64,000 bases of DNA from Clavelina lepadiformis (lineage: Eukaryota; Chordata; Ascidiacea; Aplousobranchia; Clavelinidae): assembly GCF_947623445.1 (NCBI RefSeq), contig NC_135243.1:4776501-4840500 (forward strand), read 5' to 3'. The position numbers and the translations under genes are program-made. Every line of letters starts with the position of its first letter. Within the stretch, counting starts at the first letter, position 1. The notes under the pieces were generated by a model, which made no database searches, had not been told where the DNA came from, and saw only the letters and a program-made list of their open reading frames with translations. Positions 33,642 to 45,600 of the stretch are shown piece by piece.

Positions 33642-33660
33642 TGGCGTCAAATAGACGCCA
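33642..33660. promoter_or_regulatory. Perfect palindromic site upstream of RPAP1
   Basis: TGGCGTC and GACGCCA form a perfect 7-bp inverted repeat around AAATA, about 420 bp upstream of the RPAP1 start. Nearby, 33721-33745 holds a GACGTCA-type CRE half-site and ATTGG (CCAAT on the minus strand). The symmetry fits a dimeric factor site; identity unknown. Confidence 0.35.
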
Positions 33661-35387
33661 GAAGAAAGATAAGGAACGCAAACAATTGGCAAAATCGTTT
33701 TCATAAACAGAGAGCGAATACGACGTCACTCTTTTGATTGGATGTTTAGGCGCATATCAAATCAAAGCGGAGCTGCTATTGATAAAAAATTTCTAGCAAA
33801 CTTTGTCACGTGTTAAAATTTTTGTTACAAATTCACATTATTTAAAGGTTGACTGATAATTACAAAGCGTTGTATTAAACAAATCCAATCCCAATGAATG
33901 TGGCGTAAACGTGATAAAGCTGAACTTCTTTTTTTGGTTAGGTTATGTAATGCAAAGTAAAAAAATTTCTTTTTGTCCACTTCCACGGCAGAAAATTTCA
34001 GTTTGGTCCACTGTATTCACATCGCAAAGCAAATTATTACAATGAATAGATGTTGTCTATACGCTACAAACACTAGCGTTTAAAAATATCGCAAAAAAAT
34101 CAAGTAGGTTGATAAAACTGCTAAAAAGGATGCAATGTCTCAAAGAGAACAGAGCGTCTGCTTCGGGTTTTGAAACCGTTTCAATTTTGTCTACTATTGG
34201 TCTGTCATTAGTAATATTGGATATTCTAATTAGGCGTCAAACAATACGCCATATGGCATTGATTAACACCAATTATTCTATATCAATGCTCTTGTGACGC
34301 ATTCGATTCTCTAGGCTGTACACTTGCTATCTCTGCGGGAGATCATTAGTTCTAAAATCGATTTATTTCGTTCTGCGCTTATCATATGAAAATAAGATTT
34401 TCTTGTCATCATCGTCACACCATTCTCTTTTAATTGGTCAAGCACATAAAACAGAACAAAAATGTTATTTAGTTCAATATAGGCTCGTCGGCACTTGAAT
34501 GAGAAGTTTCTCTTGCAGATGTTTTGCCAGTGTAATCAGCGCATGTTACTTTCTGTCGTGCACAATGTAAAAAGACTCTTTTTAACAAAAAAATAGTAAT
34601 ATATGTTAGTAAAGGTTGTCCTTTAGAGCACCTGGTAAAGCATACAACTGAAGCAAAAACTACAGCAGTTAAAAGGCCAGATTTTCAACTTAGACAGTCC
34701 CTCCTTGGTGGTCTAATCCAGATTTGATAAGCACGAAACCTCATTCTATTGAAACACGCACCTTCGATTTGAAGTCAGTCTGTTCGATCTGACGTCATTC
34801 ATACACATTTATCTTAACTGTTGTCAAAACATTAGCCTACTGGGAAAACTACCATAAACCTACAGCAGCATAATTCTTCTGAAGTTGTTCATCTCAGATT
34901 TATATAAACTAATGTCGATTTATATCTTCGTAGTCAAATATAATTAGCCTTTAGGACAAACTAACAATTAATAAATTATAATTCGTCAGTAAATTTAGAC
35001 TTTACTTTTTATTTGTACATTACAAGATTTGTGAAAAGTATCTTGGATTTGAAGTCAAATAGCAGATGGGTTTTTAAATTCAAGTAGGCTAAAAGTCTAT
35101 TGATGATATGGCAAACTGAACGAACAAATAAATCGCTGTATCTGGGCGCACCCAGTTATATAAAGCCAAGTAAGTAACATGATTAACAACAAAAATGTAA
35201 AAGCATATCACAAAAATTAAAGGAAGATGTTTGTGATGTGGCAGTGTTGTACTTTGTCTTCAATATGATCCAAATTAAATCACCATCCCCTTTAGCCTAT
35301 TCGATTTTGACCAATAACAGTTTAAATACGACTTTTGTTATTCCCAGTTTTGGTAAGCTTTCTAGTAGAAATGCGCCGTGAGGACGA

Positions 35388-35775
35388 ATACACGGGTTTG
35401 TGTGGATCCTAATATCACAAACGTCGCCTCGAACAAATTCAGAATCCATTCGTATCAGCTCCAAATGATAAAATCCTATCACAAAGTTGACAAATATTGC
35501 TTGTAAATTGACGTAATTACTCAAAAATAATAATTAAAGTCGACTTGGTTAGCAAAATCTTAAAGTAAATGATTTTCATCAAGAAATGTTTACCTTACTT
35601 TGGCTTAGCGAGGAAAGTAGATCATTAGTTCATACCAAAGTAGATTAATTTATAAGTAGTGTAGTTTTCGGGTTCGTCATTGTTGGTATTTGTTTTTGCC
35701 CAAATCTCCCACACAGCGCACAAACGATATTCGGCAAATTTATTCCAGTTTGTGTTCGTATTAGCCCATTCCTAC
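35388..35775 (+). repeat. Unclassified dispersed repeat, copy 1
   Basis: This segment aligns in direct orientation with 37567-37941 along its length. Shared blocks include TATCAGCTCCAAATGATAAA against TATCAGCACCAAATGATAAA, TGACGTAATT, AAGTAAATGA, CTTAGC, GATTTATAAGTA-like, CGATATTCGGC and GTTTGTGTTC. A GGGTTTGTGT-like motif occurs near both ends of copy 1. No ORF, target-site duplication or terminal inverted repeat was identified. Confidence 0.65.
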
Positions 35776-37566
35776 TATATGCTTATAGTTAAAGTAACCT
35801 AAAAACGGCGACGGGGAGTAGATCTCATTTTCCTGTCGTAAATGCCGAAATAATAACACAAATTTCAATGCATAATTATGGTTGAAACCTCAATAGCATT
35901 TGGTATTTTAACTGGTGGTATTTCAACTAACTGGTATTTGAACTAATCGATTTGGTTTATGACCTTTCCCTGCTTCAAAAAAACGACGTTATTTTGACCT
36001 TCCGTTTTTACCAAACAAATATGAAACGACTTTCTTTACAGGGCGAAAAGTGCTCTATGTTTTGATTAAAATATTGTGAAAAAACATAATGATAAAAATT
36101 TTATTGCGATAAAAGATTGTAAAATAATTCATGAAAACCCCAGATCTTAGCTGCTAATTGCTGCTTTTATTGTCCATATCAATATATCTGCGTAATTTGC
36201 AAGCCTAGCGGCGTACTTTTGATTTCTATTAGTCAGTGAATGCTGTCCAAAAGGTGTTACGGTTGCGTTTGCAAATTCAGGAAAGGGTGTTTGCTGGTGA
36301 TTGTGTTCAACTGAAACTTGAACGTAAGTTTTCTCGTTATTTTTACGGTGTCATAAAATGAGTTTGCATAAATTGAAATAGTTCTTAAAACAATAATGTG
36401 AATAAATTTTGCAAACTGATAAAACACTCGCATACGCGACAAATCGGCATCTGCGCTTTACTGGATACCGGTATATCATCAATTACCGGTAATATTGAAG
36501 TAATACACTCCAGCGCACTGGCAGCTGCAGACAGAAAAGTAAGCTAAACTATAATGGCTGACGGCTTTAGTGTGCATTGTCGCTTTAATTTTTTGTTTAT
36601 AATAAATTTGCGGGATAGCAGACAAACTTTTAAACTTGGATTGTTTCGGTTGTGCTTGAATAATGCTGCCGTTACAGCTGGAGGTTAGGCTACTTTTCTA
36701 CCGTCTAATTGTCTTCTGACCTTGGTCACTTAATTGGTGCGTGTTGACACGTATTGTGCCTTGTACTACCATTTCCATTGGGGTTACTAAAATTTTTGGT
36801 CTATTGCAAAAGTGCACAACTGACGTCACCGTTAGAGTAGCTAGGGTCTAATATAAAAATGCATCCTGTGGTTGTGCACTCATGCACTAGACACCAAATT
36901 TTAAATGGCAACCTATAGACCATAGTGGAAAGAGTGGCAGCTACACGCATGAAATTCGTTAACATGCACACCAAGTTTTTATCTTCACGTCGATTTATAA
37001 TAAACAAAAAAAAGAAAAGCTGATTGTTTGAACACCGATTTATAATAAATAAAGAATTGAAGCTTTGTGCATGCCATCACGCAAAAATTTGCATCTTTGC
37101 TTGCCCAATTTCTCAACGGAAACTGCTATGCTTTCCAGTCAGGTCTGTACATCTCACATTTTTTTCCAAAATTACTTTAAGAATTGGCTTTCACTACTAG
37201 GCTAGGGGCCATTCTATAAAATGTAGGACAAAATTACTAAAAACAAAGAACTTCGAATTTTCAGTAAATTTCACTGGTTATTATTTAGTTGGGACCATTT
37301 TCTGTATGAAATTGCATTTTATTATTAAGATTTTTCTCTCAGTCATTTTATTATGTAAACTTTTTGTGGAAAAGAACACATTACTAGGTCAATTTAAAAT
37401 AAACTTAAAATTTAAAATTTAAGTATCATAAATAGGCCTATAAAACATCAGACTAACTGTCATTACGTTACAGAGACTGTCAGACATTGGACAATTTTTT
37501 TCCTGATAGGCTTTGTCTGGATTTACCGTATACGGCAAATTGGACCATATGTGCTATGAGTTCAAC

Positions 37567-37941
37567 TATTTGGGTTCATGCGAATCCGAATGCCATGAAG
37601 GTTGACCCAAAGAATCTCGAATCTATTCATATCAGCACCAAATGATAAAATTTGATGAATAAGTTACTAAACCATGCCTGTAACGTGACGTAATTGCTAC
37701 AAATTAATGATCAAAGGGAAATTTAAAAAGCAGAATCCTTAAGTAAATGACCTTTAGAAAGAAATGTTGATTATATTCTAGCTTAGCCAGGAAAATACAT
37801 ATCATTTCTTAACTAAGTCGATTTATAAGTAATATTCTATTCAGGTTCGCTATTGTTAGTCATTGTGTTTGTCCAAATCTTTCACAGGGGCGATATTCGG
37901 CGGATCTATTCGGGTTTGTGTTCATATCACCCAATCCCTAG
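37567..37941 (+). repeat. Unclassified dispersed repeat, copy 2
   Basis: Second copy of the repeat at 35388-35775, in the same orientation 2.2 kb away. Identity is partial, perhaps 65-70% by eye, so the copies are old. They may be members of an interspersed family or an old local duplication. Confidence 0.65.
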
Positions 37942-38822
37942 TTTTCACGATAATTGTTTTTACGCTTTGCTTTGTTTGTACGCTTTTATTAAGTTGAAAA
38001 GGTATAGTTGATCACATGTTTAAGTTACACCACTGTTATTCTAAAATCTTTTTAAATTTACAAATCTGCATTTTATAGGCGACCAAAGTAAGTTTTTACA
38101 ACAAGTTACCATTGGAAAAAGCATTTAGCAGCCTTTAAGTTTGAATACATGTGTATATACAGTATATGCACTAATTGCAATATATATATATAATTTATAC
38201 CAATTATAAATATTGCAGTTATTTCTACTGCAAATGGTCAAAGATTGTATTGGATTAGATGTTATATAATTATATTTGATTTTTTCCATTAACTACACCA
38301 AGGAAGCGTAGGAAGAGCAAAAAAAACTTGAAATAAGCGGAGTTACATCATCTGCTTGCTGACAACATATTAGTAACATTACGGAAACAAGTTATTTTAC
38401 GACTCGTATTTAATGTTTTTTTGCATGTTGTTCGATTCTTAAAAGTCAAGAAACTAACTAGCTCATGTAAAACAGTTCGATATAAATGAATAATTATCAT
38501 TACAGACATAACCAAATTGGAAAATTTCTAACAAGAAAATGACAAAAAAATAAAGATAGTTGTAAAGTTCAAAACATGGACACTAAGTGGAAGATTTCAA
38601 ACAAAAACAAACCACCACAAGTTTCCAAATTCAAAGCAAACATGCTTGACTATTTCAACCGAGAAAATGTATTGTCCGGAATGCTAAGATTTCATCATTT
38701 TGTGCCAGGTTAAGTTTTGCCTACCCGTTACAACCTATGCAAAGCAAACATTGTAATTAAAGATTGTTTATTACCTATAGGTGTTATAGTTTTGCATAAG
38801 TAGGAAGTTTATTTAACCTGAA

Positions 38823-38834
38823 ATGGCTGTCTAA
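38823..38834 (+). promoter_or_regulatory. Three-codon uORF of the CAS gene
   Basis: ATGGCTGTCTAA (M-A-V-stop) ends 13 bases before the main ATG at 38848. If it is in the mature leader, scanning ribosomes would meet it first, which usually lowers translation of the main frame. Confidence 0.45.
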
Positions 38835-38847
38835 AACCACTGAAGAA

Positions 38848-41187
38848 ATGTCGGCATTGTCGGTAAATGTCGTACTAGCTCGAGCCGTTTATGAAAATGT
38901 TTCCGAGTCTCAAGAAGAACTTGCTTTCAAACGAGGCGACGTTGTGACTGTTATTGAACAAAACACGTCTGGCCTTGAAGGATGGTGGCTCTGTTCATTC
39001 CAAGGAAGACAAGGGATAGCACCCGGCAACCGCTTGCAGATATTGCCGGGTATGCATGGGTCGAGACAGAGCACGTCCGGTGAAGACACTTACGACGTTC
39101 CTCCAACTCATATATGGAACAGGCCTGTGCTTGAGGACGCCTACGACGAGGAGTATGACGTCCCCCGGCGACAACCGCAGACAAACTACAACAACAACAA
39201 TATGCTCAACCTTGACTCGCCGACAGAAATCTATGACATTCCAAGATCAACCTCAAGACGACCTGTCCATGGTGACGATGATGATGAAGTTTATGACATT
39301 CCAACTGCTGCTGTGCCTGTACGGGGACTGGATGCCGAACAAGAAGTTTATAACATCCCGAGCAACTTCAGTGCAATCCCTGATCCAATGGCTGTATATG
39401 ACGTTCCTCCTTTGGTCTCTCGTGGTCCCCAGTCGCATCCAGAAGAGGTTTACGATGTTCCTCCTAGGAGGATTGATCAACCTCTAGGAAGTGACATGAT
39501 TCTTGTTCAGGATCCAGAGGAGCTCTATGATGTCCCTCCGACTAGGATTGAAGATCGGACGTTAAAATACAGACACGAATCAACCGGTTCTGATGTTGTA
39601 TATGACATTCCACAATCAAATAAGATGAAATCCGGCCGAGTTATTTCATCTGGATTACATTCTTTAAGACGGATGCGCCGCGAGATAACCGAAAATAATC
39701 GTAGCCAACCTCCAGCTACAATAGAAGAGCCAACATCACCTGAATATGTTTATGACGTTCCTCCACAGGTTTCTCGTGATAACGCTCAGTCTTCAGCAGT
39801 CGTCACCAATCCTGATGAAGTGGTCGATGGACTTCTGAAAAGATTGTCCATCACCAACGCTCCAAATGATCCAAACCTCAAGAAAACAAATCGAATGTCG
39901 TCCTCTTCGATTAATTCCTACAGCAGCTACATTGATAACAATCCTTCCCAATACAAGGAGCTGAAATTAAGTGTGGAAGATGCCATAGAGCAGCTCATCT
40001 CCTTGAAACAGTTGCTGGAAGATGCCGTTTCAAGCCTTCTAACATTGGTGAAAGAAAACTGGCGCACAAAGCAGAACATGTCCGGAAAGGTGCATGATGT
40101 ACAAAAGTCATTTTTGGAGGTACTTGTTGCTGTAAATAAATTTCTTACCTTCGCTCGCGGTGCAACTGCAAATGCATGCTCTGGAAGTGAAGATTGTTGT
40201 GCCCCAATGCAGGTACAGGCAGGCTTAAGAAAGTTTCTTGTCCCCCTTGAAGAAGATTTAGAAATGCTGAAAAGAGCTTTGAACGATCTCGATGCAAGCC
40301 AGTGGGATATAAATAAACTCGCTATTGACAACAATAGTGCGGATGACATCATACTTGATGAGGTAGACAGTTTTGTGATGACATCGCGTGCTGTATCTGA
40401 TGACGCCACGCAAATGGCGATTTTTATTCATACCCACGCACAATACATATTTAAGAAGCTCTCAGATAACACCAGTGAAGGATCTCAGAAAAGTCGAACA
40501 CCTTCTAGTGAAAAAGACACTCGTCCTGTGCAGGAGATATTGGCGCTCCAAGCGCGTCCACTTCCAGCCATTCCATCAACCCGTGCCAGCATGGTTCAGC
40601 CCAACAAAGCTGTTGTAACTGATCCAGCAGCGCTTATGGAGGATTATGATTACGTTGCACTTCAGGACAAGGAAGATACTGATCAAAATAGCGGCAATCT
40701 CATATCTGGACTTAACAAGAGAAAAACTCAACTTTTTGCCTTGGGTAGAGAAATCAAACAATCAAAACACGAAGTTTTTAAAATAAATCAGGCTGAGAAG
40801 CATGAGTTAAAAAAGCAGAAAATCGATGTACCTGAAATGATGCAGACCCTATCTGAAGCAATCGATCGCTTCATAAACGCCGTTGATAGTGGTCAACCCC
40901 CTCATACTTTTGTCGCTTTGAGCAAACAAGTAATTTTATGCGCTCACAAACTTGTATTTGTCGGAGATTTCGTGCATCAGCACATATCCAATACTGCAGC
41001 CAAAACCGCCATTAAAGACAATTGTGAGCTGATGTGTGCTTGTCTCAAGAAAGCTGTTGTTTCTGCAAAGTTGGCCGCATTGCAGTGGCCTTCAGTACCA
41101 GCAGTACAGGACACAGTTGACAAAATGTTTGAGATAGCAACCAGCGCTCATCAAACCAAACTCACTCTTACCAGTATATTGTCATAA
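38848..41187 (+). CDS. BCAR1: CAS-family adaptor (p130Cas/NEDD9/EFS-like)
   Basis: A single uninterrupted frame of 779 residues. The SH3 domain (5-66) is canonical: ARAVYENVSESQEELAFKRG, GLEGWWLC, GRQGIAPGNRLQIL. The substrate region carries ten Y-D/N-V/I-P motifs at Y82, Y103, Y129, Y149, Y168, Y184, Y202, Y227, Y252 and Y302, which in the family recruit Crk when phosphorylated. A serine-rich four-helix bundle follows (about 368-540). Then comes the bipartite Src-binding site: RPLP (570-573) and EDYDYV with Y600 and Y602. The C-terminal FAT-like domain is about 655-779. Vertebrates have four paralogues; this appears to be a single pre-duplication member, so the symbol names the family archetype. 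It links FAK and Src to cytoskeletal signalling at adhesions. It is intronless here, unlike vertebrate genes. Confidence 0.95.
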   Translation: MSALSVNVVLARAVYENVSESQEELAFKRGDVVTVIEQNTSGLEGWWLCSFQGRQGIAPGNRLQILPGMHGSRQSTSGEDTYDVPPTHIWNRPVLEDAYDEEYDVPRRQPQTNYNNNNMLNLDSPTEIYDIPRSTSRRPVHGDDDDEVYDIPTAAVPVRGLDAEQEVYNIPSNFSAIPDPMAVYDVPPLVSRGPQSHPEEVYDVPPRRIDQPLGSDMILVQDPEELYDVPPTRIEDRTLKYRHESTGSDVVYDIPQSNKMKSGRVISSGLHSLRRMRREITENNRSQPPATIEEPTSPEYVYDVPPQVSRDNAQSSAVVTNPDEVVDGLLKRLSITNAPNDPNLKKTNRMSSSSINSYSSYIDNNPSQYKELKLSVEDAIEQLISLKQLLEDAVSSLLTLVKENWRTKQNMSGKVHDVQKSFLEVLVAVNKFLTFARGATANACSGSEDCCAPMQVQAGLRKFLVPLEEDLEMLKRALNDLDASQWDINKLAIDNNSADDIILDEVDSFVMTSRAVSDDATQMAIFIHTHAQYIFKKLSDNTSEGSQKSRTPSSEKDTRPVQEILALQARPLPAIPSTRASMVQPNKAVVTDPAALMEDYDYVALQDKEDTDQNSGNLISGLNKRKTQLFALGREIKQSKHEVFKINQAEKHELKKQKIDVPEMMQTLSEAIDRFINAVDSGQPPHTFVALSKQVILCAHKLVFVGDFVHQHISNTAAKTAIKDNCELMCACLKKAVVSAKLAALQWPSVPAVQDTVDKMFEIATSAHQTKLTLTSILS

Positions 41188-42654
41188 TGGGGCTGCTTTT
41201 AAGTTTTAACTTAACTAATTTCTGTAAGGATACCTCCAGCCTTTTTACCAAAACCTTTTGATTTTTGAATTGTTTAATTGCACCCAAACATATTTTTGCT
41301 TTGACAAACTTTGACTTTGAAACATGAAGCAGCACGCTAAGTGCAAATTATTTTTAATGACATACAAGAAAGATGTTAAGTTTGTTGACAAAGCATTTGC
41401 ATCCAGTGTTGGTTATATATGCATTTCCTGCTTTCATATATATTTCTCGTGATTTCAACTCCAAGCCAATTACTCATTAATTTGTATTGTTTATTCATTT
41501 ATCTGACAAGTTATTAAATTATTCTTTTACATGGCTTAGATAATTCTGTTTTAACTGTAAGTAATTTTAAACTTGTGCTTATGTTGTTTTTTCTCAGCTT
41601 GGTTTTTTTAATGACTCGTTTTAGTTGTATCGGCTTCGATGTAGTTAACTTGAAGTAAACAAAAACGTTTTGTGGCAAAATTAATTTTCCTGCCGGCTTT
41701 TAGAACTGTCTAAACATGACTAATTTCTGTAAGGTGCCCTTTTAGTATTTGGTCACTCATCATATTTCAATAGGCATTATAATATTGTGTTTTTAATCCA
41801 ACTAATACATGTAAGAAATAAAATTGCCATGCATTTTTCCTCACCTCCTAAAAAACCTTGGTACTATAGGATATTTAAGGTACTAACGTATATAACGTTT
41901 ATTGTTATGTGGTGCACACAATGGTACGTAATTGTTTTTGGTTTGCTGCCATCTATGACAAGAATGTTTTGCTCGATTTGTGACTGATGTATTTAAGTTA
42001 CAAGTGTATACCGACATCTGTTGGGTAACTTTTAATTTTGACTCAAATCTGCTCAGTCTGCAATGCTATACAATTGTGAAATATTGTGCCTCCATTACAA
42101 GTTTATTTCTATTGAATGTTTTAACATCAATCGTAATGCTCGGCAGGTAGAACTTTAGCTGGACCACCTATAGACATAGTTTTTCCCTTAATTTAACTGC
42201 TTGTGTCCTATTTCATTGTGTATTTCGTAGAATATTTTAGTTTATGCCTTGCATGCTCTTTGTGGTATTGGTACAGATCAAAAAGAGTCTTATTAATTTG
42301 GTGTTTGCTTGGTGCTAACTGTTGCTTTCATGCTAGCTTTCATAGAAATGTTTTTATATTTTAACTGTTCTATTTTAATGTTGTTTTATTTTAGAAACTA
42401 CACAACACTGTTGTAGGTAGAAATTCTTCTGAAATGTAGAATCCTTTCCGGTTGTGTTATGTGACTTTGAAACGACAGAAGCTGGACAAGTTACGTCCTA
42501 GCAGAATTAAAAAGTTATAAAGAATAAAATAAGAAGAATAAGAACATATTGTAGAGAAGATTCCAGGAAACTGACAATCATTCATTTTTATTCACACAGA
42601 TCTGGTGTGATCTTAATTCTTACTAAATGACACCACTGCTTTTGCTGTGTTTTA
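41188..42654. other. 3' flank of the CAS gene and 5' flank of EDC4
   Basis: AT-rich, with no further coding sequence. AATAAA at 41817-41822 could serve the CAS transcript with a 630-base 3' untranslated region. The TGTTTTAG acceptor at 42648-42655 opens the first coding exon of EDC4, so an EDC4 leader exon or spliced leader is expected upstream. Confidence 0.5.
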
Positions 42655-42688
42655 GGTGCTAGCATTATCACGTTTGATATCTGCTACT

Positions 42689-45600
42689 ATGGAACCATCC
42701 AATGGGGTTTCAAGTGGGAACCATCATGATCTGGCCAACACTTTGAAGGAAATGCTAAAGATTAATGACAATCCTAAAAATCCCAGTAAGTACTTGCAAT
42801 GTTTTGGTAGACTCGGACTGTTATTTTGTTGTTCGTATTTTTAATTGATTTTGGGTTGGAAGCTAAAGTGTTTGCACAGTGACCCACACCTGGTAGGATA
42901 AAATTAAAACTTGCTGATTAAATGTTTATATAAATTTTGAAAATACTAAACTGTTAACTCCTGGGAGACCCATTCATCTATGCCACTTTCTCAGTCTCAG
43001 CTATATATAAATAAAGAAGTCCTTTTTAGCATAATCTATCAATTTACAGACAGTACATGCAATTGAACACTTCTTTAAGACTTACATTGGCTGAACTTAG
43101 GGTCTTGAAATTGTGCCATTTGTTTTGGTGGTGTCATGTTTCTCTGTTTATGTGTTTCTGTTTCTGTATATTTTCTCTGTTCATGTTTCTCTGTTTATGT
43201 GTAACCATTCTTGTCACTGAGGCAGATTCAGTTTCATATCCACAATCGAATCCTTATTTCCTCGTAAATATTGATAGGTAACTTCTTTTGCCCTTTTATT
43301 TCCTCAAGTTATTTCTCAATAAGTTAAGTCAAACGTGCAGGGGTTTGAGCCTTATCCTCCAACGTTTGTAAATATTTAAGTTTATGGCATAGTACATCGC
43401 AGTATATGTATGCTGCCTATTACTGGAATTGTCTTTTGAATTATATGTAATGTGTGTGCTTGTTTGTGTTTTACGATTTGTGTACACTGTACACTACACA
43501 CACATCTATATATATATATATGTATATCAACAACCTTCACTCTCATTTGCACTTTATGGTCCATTCACAAAAACAGCAAACATTTACGAGTCTTTGTGAT
43601 TTTGTTTGCAGGCAGTGACCAAGAAACAAGCCATGTTGATTCAAGTGAAGTTTTGTCAAAATCACTCCAGCCTACAGAAGAGGTGCATTGAAATATTCAA
43701 ATATATTTTCTTTTTTTACATCACAATCTTGTTTGCTGCTAGTATTTTTTTACAATACTTTTACCAATTTTTGTTAAAATGGTCATGTACATACAGCATT
43801 ATCACTTTCGAGTTAGCATTCATATTTTTCAATGTATTCATGTATAAACATATTTATATTGTTGTTCCTTATCTTAACTGTGAATATAAATTTAGGTCTA
43901 TAATGAAACAGAAAAGAAATCAGAACCAGAGCAGGACATCTATCAGACAATGTATGTGTTTGCGTGTGTATTACCTCTTCATATTTTCTTCTTAATTGTG
44001 TTATTTTATTGAATAGTTTGTTTTGATGATACAGAACAAGATGTTACTATCATTGCAAAATCTGTGATTAATCGCATGTTATACCTTATAACAATAGTCG
44101 TTGTTACATAATGAATAGAATTGTTTATGCAATGACAACGTGTCTGGGTTTAATTGATGATATCATCACTCATTTGCAACACTTGTTCACATTCATTAAA
44201 TAGTGATGATGCTCAGATAAACCACTAAAATCCCATGGCGTTCTGCCTAACTCCCTGATCCATTTTCAATTTCTCTGTTCATTTATATATATCAGCTCAC
44301 AAACCTGAAACATTTTCAATTACCTGTACATAAAACATGTAAATTTATGTTTTTTCCAAGCTTTTTGCGAAGTCATTTGACAAAGATTGTTGTGCATGGG
44401 ATGAATAAGTGTGACCCTATCAGTGTCACAGTGCCTTTGCTTATGAAGTGCTTTACCCATAAGTAGATATTAATTTGTTGTTTTTATGACATGTTTTATT
44501 GTTATTAGATTATTAGAAAACGTCACAGACGGTGATTGCGTGCAACTTTATGGTGAAGAAACTCGGATAACTTCAAGCTCTAAAACAGAGCTGGAAAGCA
44601 CACTCTCAGCCAGCAATAAGGTGCATTAGTTCAATTCAATAAAGAATATTTCAGACTTGAACACACGAGGCAGTTTTTAGCCTTATGTGCTTAACTACAA
44701 GTTTATAATGTTAAATAAAGTAATCGGCCAGGAATATAATAAACAATTATGAGAATTAACTAGTAAATAATAAAATAATTATTAGGTTAAGACGAACACA
44801 ATCACGAAATATGAGTGGGATCATCGCTATTATGCTGGAAGTCTTCTCTCAGTGACAGACATGTACATCGCTTACAGTATAAAGGGTAAAACGTGTGAAA
44901 AAGCCTTTCAGTTACCCTCATGTTTTACAACTTTAAACCAAACTCCCTATCCATAAGTTGTAAATATTTTAATAGCCGAAATTAGCTAAAGGTCAAGACG
45001 AAATTTTCTGCTATTTTTATATTGCCACATTTTAAAAAATAACTAATGCAATAAGTTTTTCACATTTATTGAAATGATATTGTGCAATATTACAGGTCGT
45101 AACAATCACTCTGTTCGTGTTATTAATCGTCAAAATTCATCCGATCGAGTATTGTTGAAGGGATTCACGAGCGAGATATCAGATGTTGCATTTTCACACT
45201 CGACATCGAACATGCTTGCAGCTGTAGATTTCTCAGGCAATCTTATCATTTGGTCTATGATCCAGATGGCTGATTCAATGAGGTGAAATTTTTAAGTGGA
45301 AAAAATTAAACTAGTATACATAAAATAATAATAGTATTAAATAATACCTAAATCAACAGTTTTAGCTTATATACTGGTGTTTTTGAACCCATTTTACTTG
45401 ACTCTCTTGCCTTAGCCTGAAGCTAATGTTTATCCACCTAAGAAAACTTAAACAAGCAAAATATCATTTTAGTGCAGAGAAGCGATTCCATTTAGTACCA
45501 AGTGAGGGAACTACCCAGTGTACCCATCGTGTAATCTGGGTTCCGCATGTACAAACCGATGAAAGCATCAACGACACAAAATCGGAATCACAAGATTCGC

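Larger units (their letters stand above)
33225..38822. other. 5.6-kb non-coding interval between RPAP1 and the CAS gene
   Basis: No gene recognised. It contains the RPAP1 promoter region, two copies of an unclassified repeat (35388-35775 and 37567-37941), a TA microsatellite near 38180, short direct repeats of CGATTTATAATAAA near 36990 and 37037, and an isolated GGGGCCATTCTATAAAAT block at 37205 that resembles a DNA-transposon end but has no partner. A 47-codon ORF at 38576-38719 lies just upstream of the CAS gene and is probably leader sequence. Confidence 0.5.

Noticed and set aside
37205-37222. GGGGCCATTCTATAAAAT, like a DNA-transposon end
   Set aside because: No inverted copy or short target duplication nearby.
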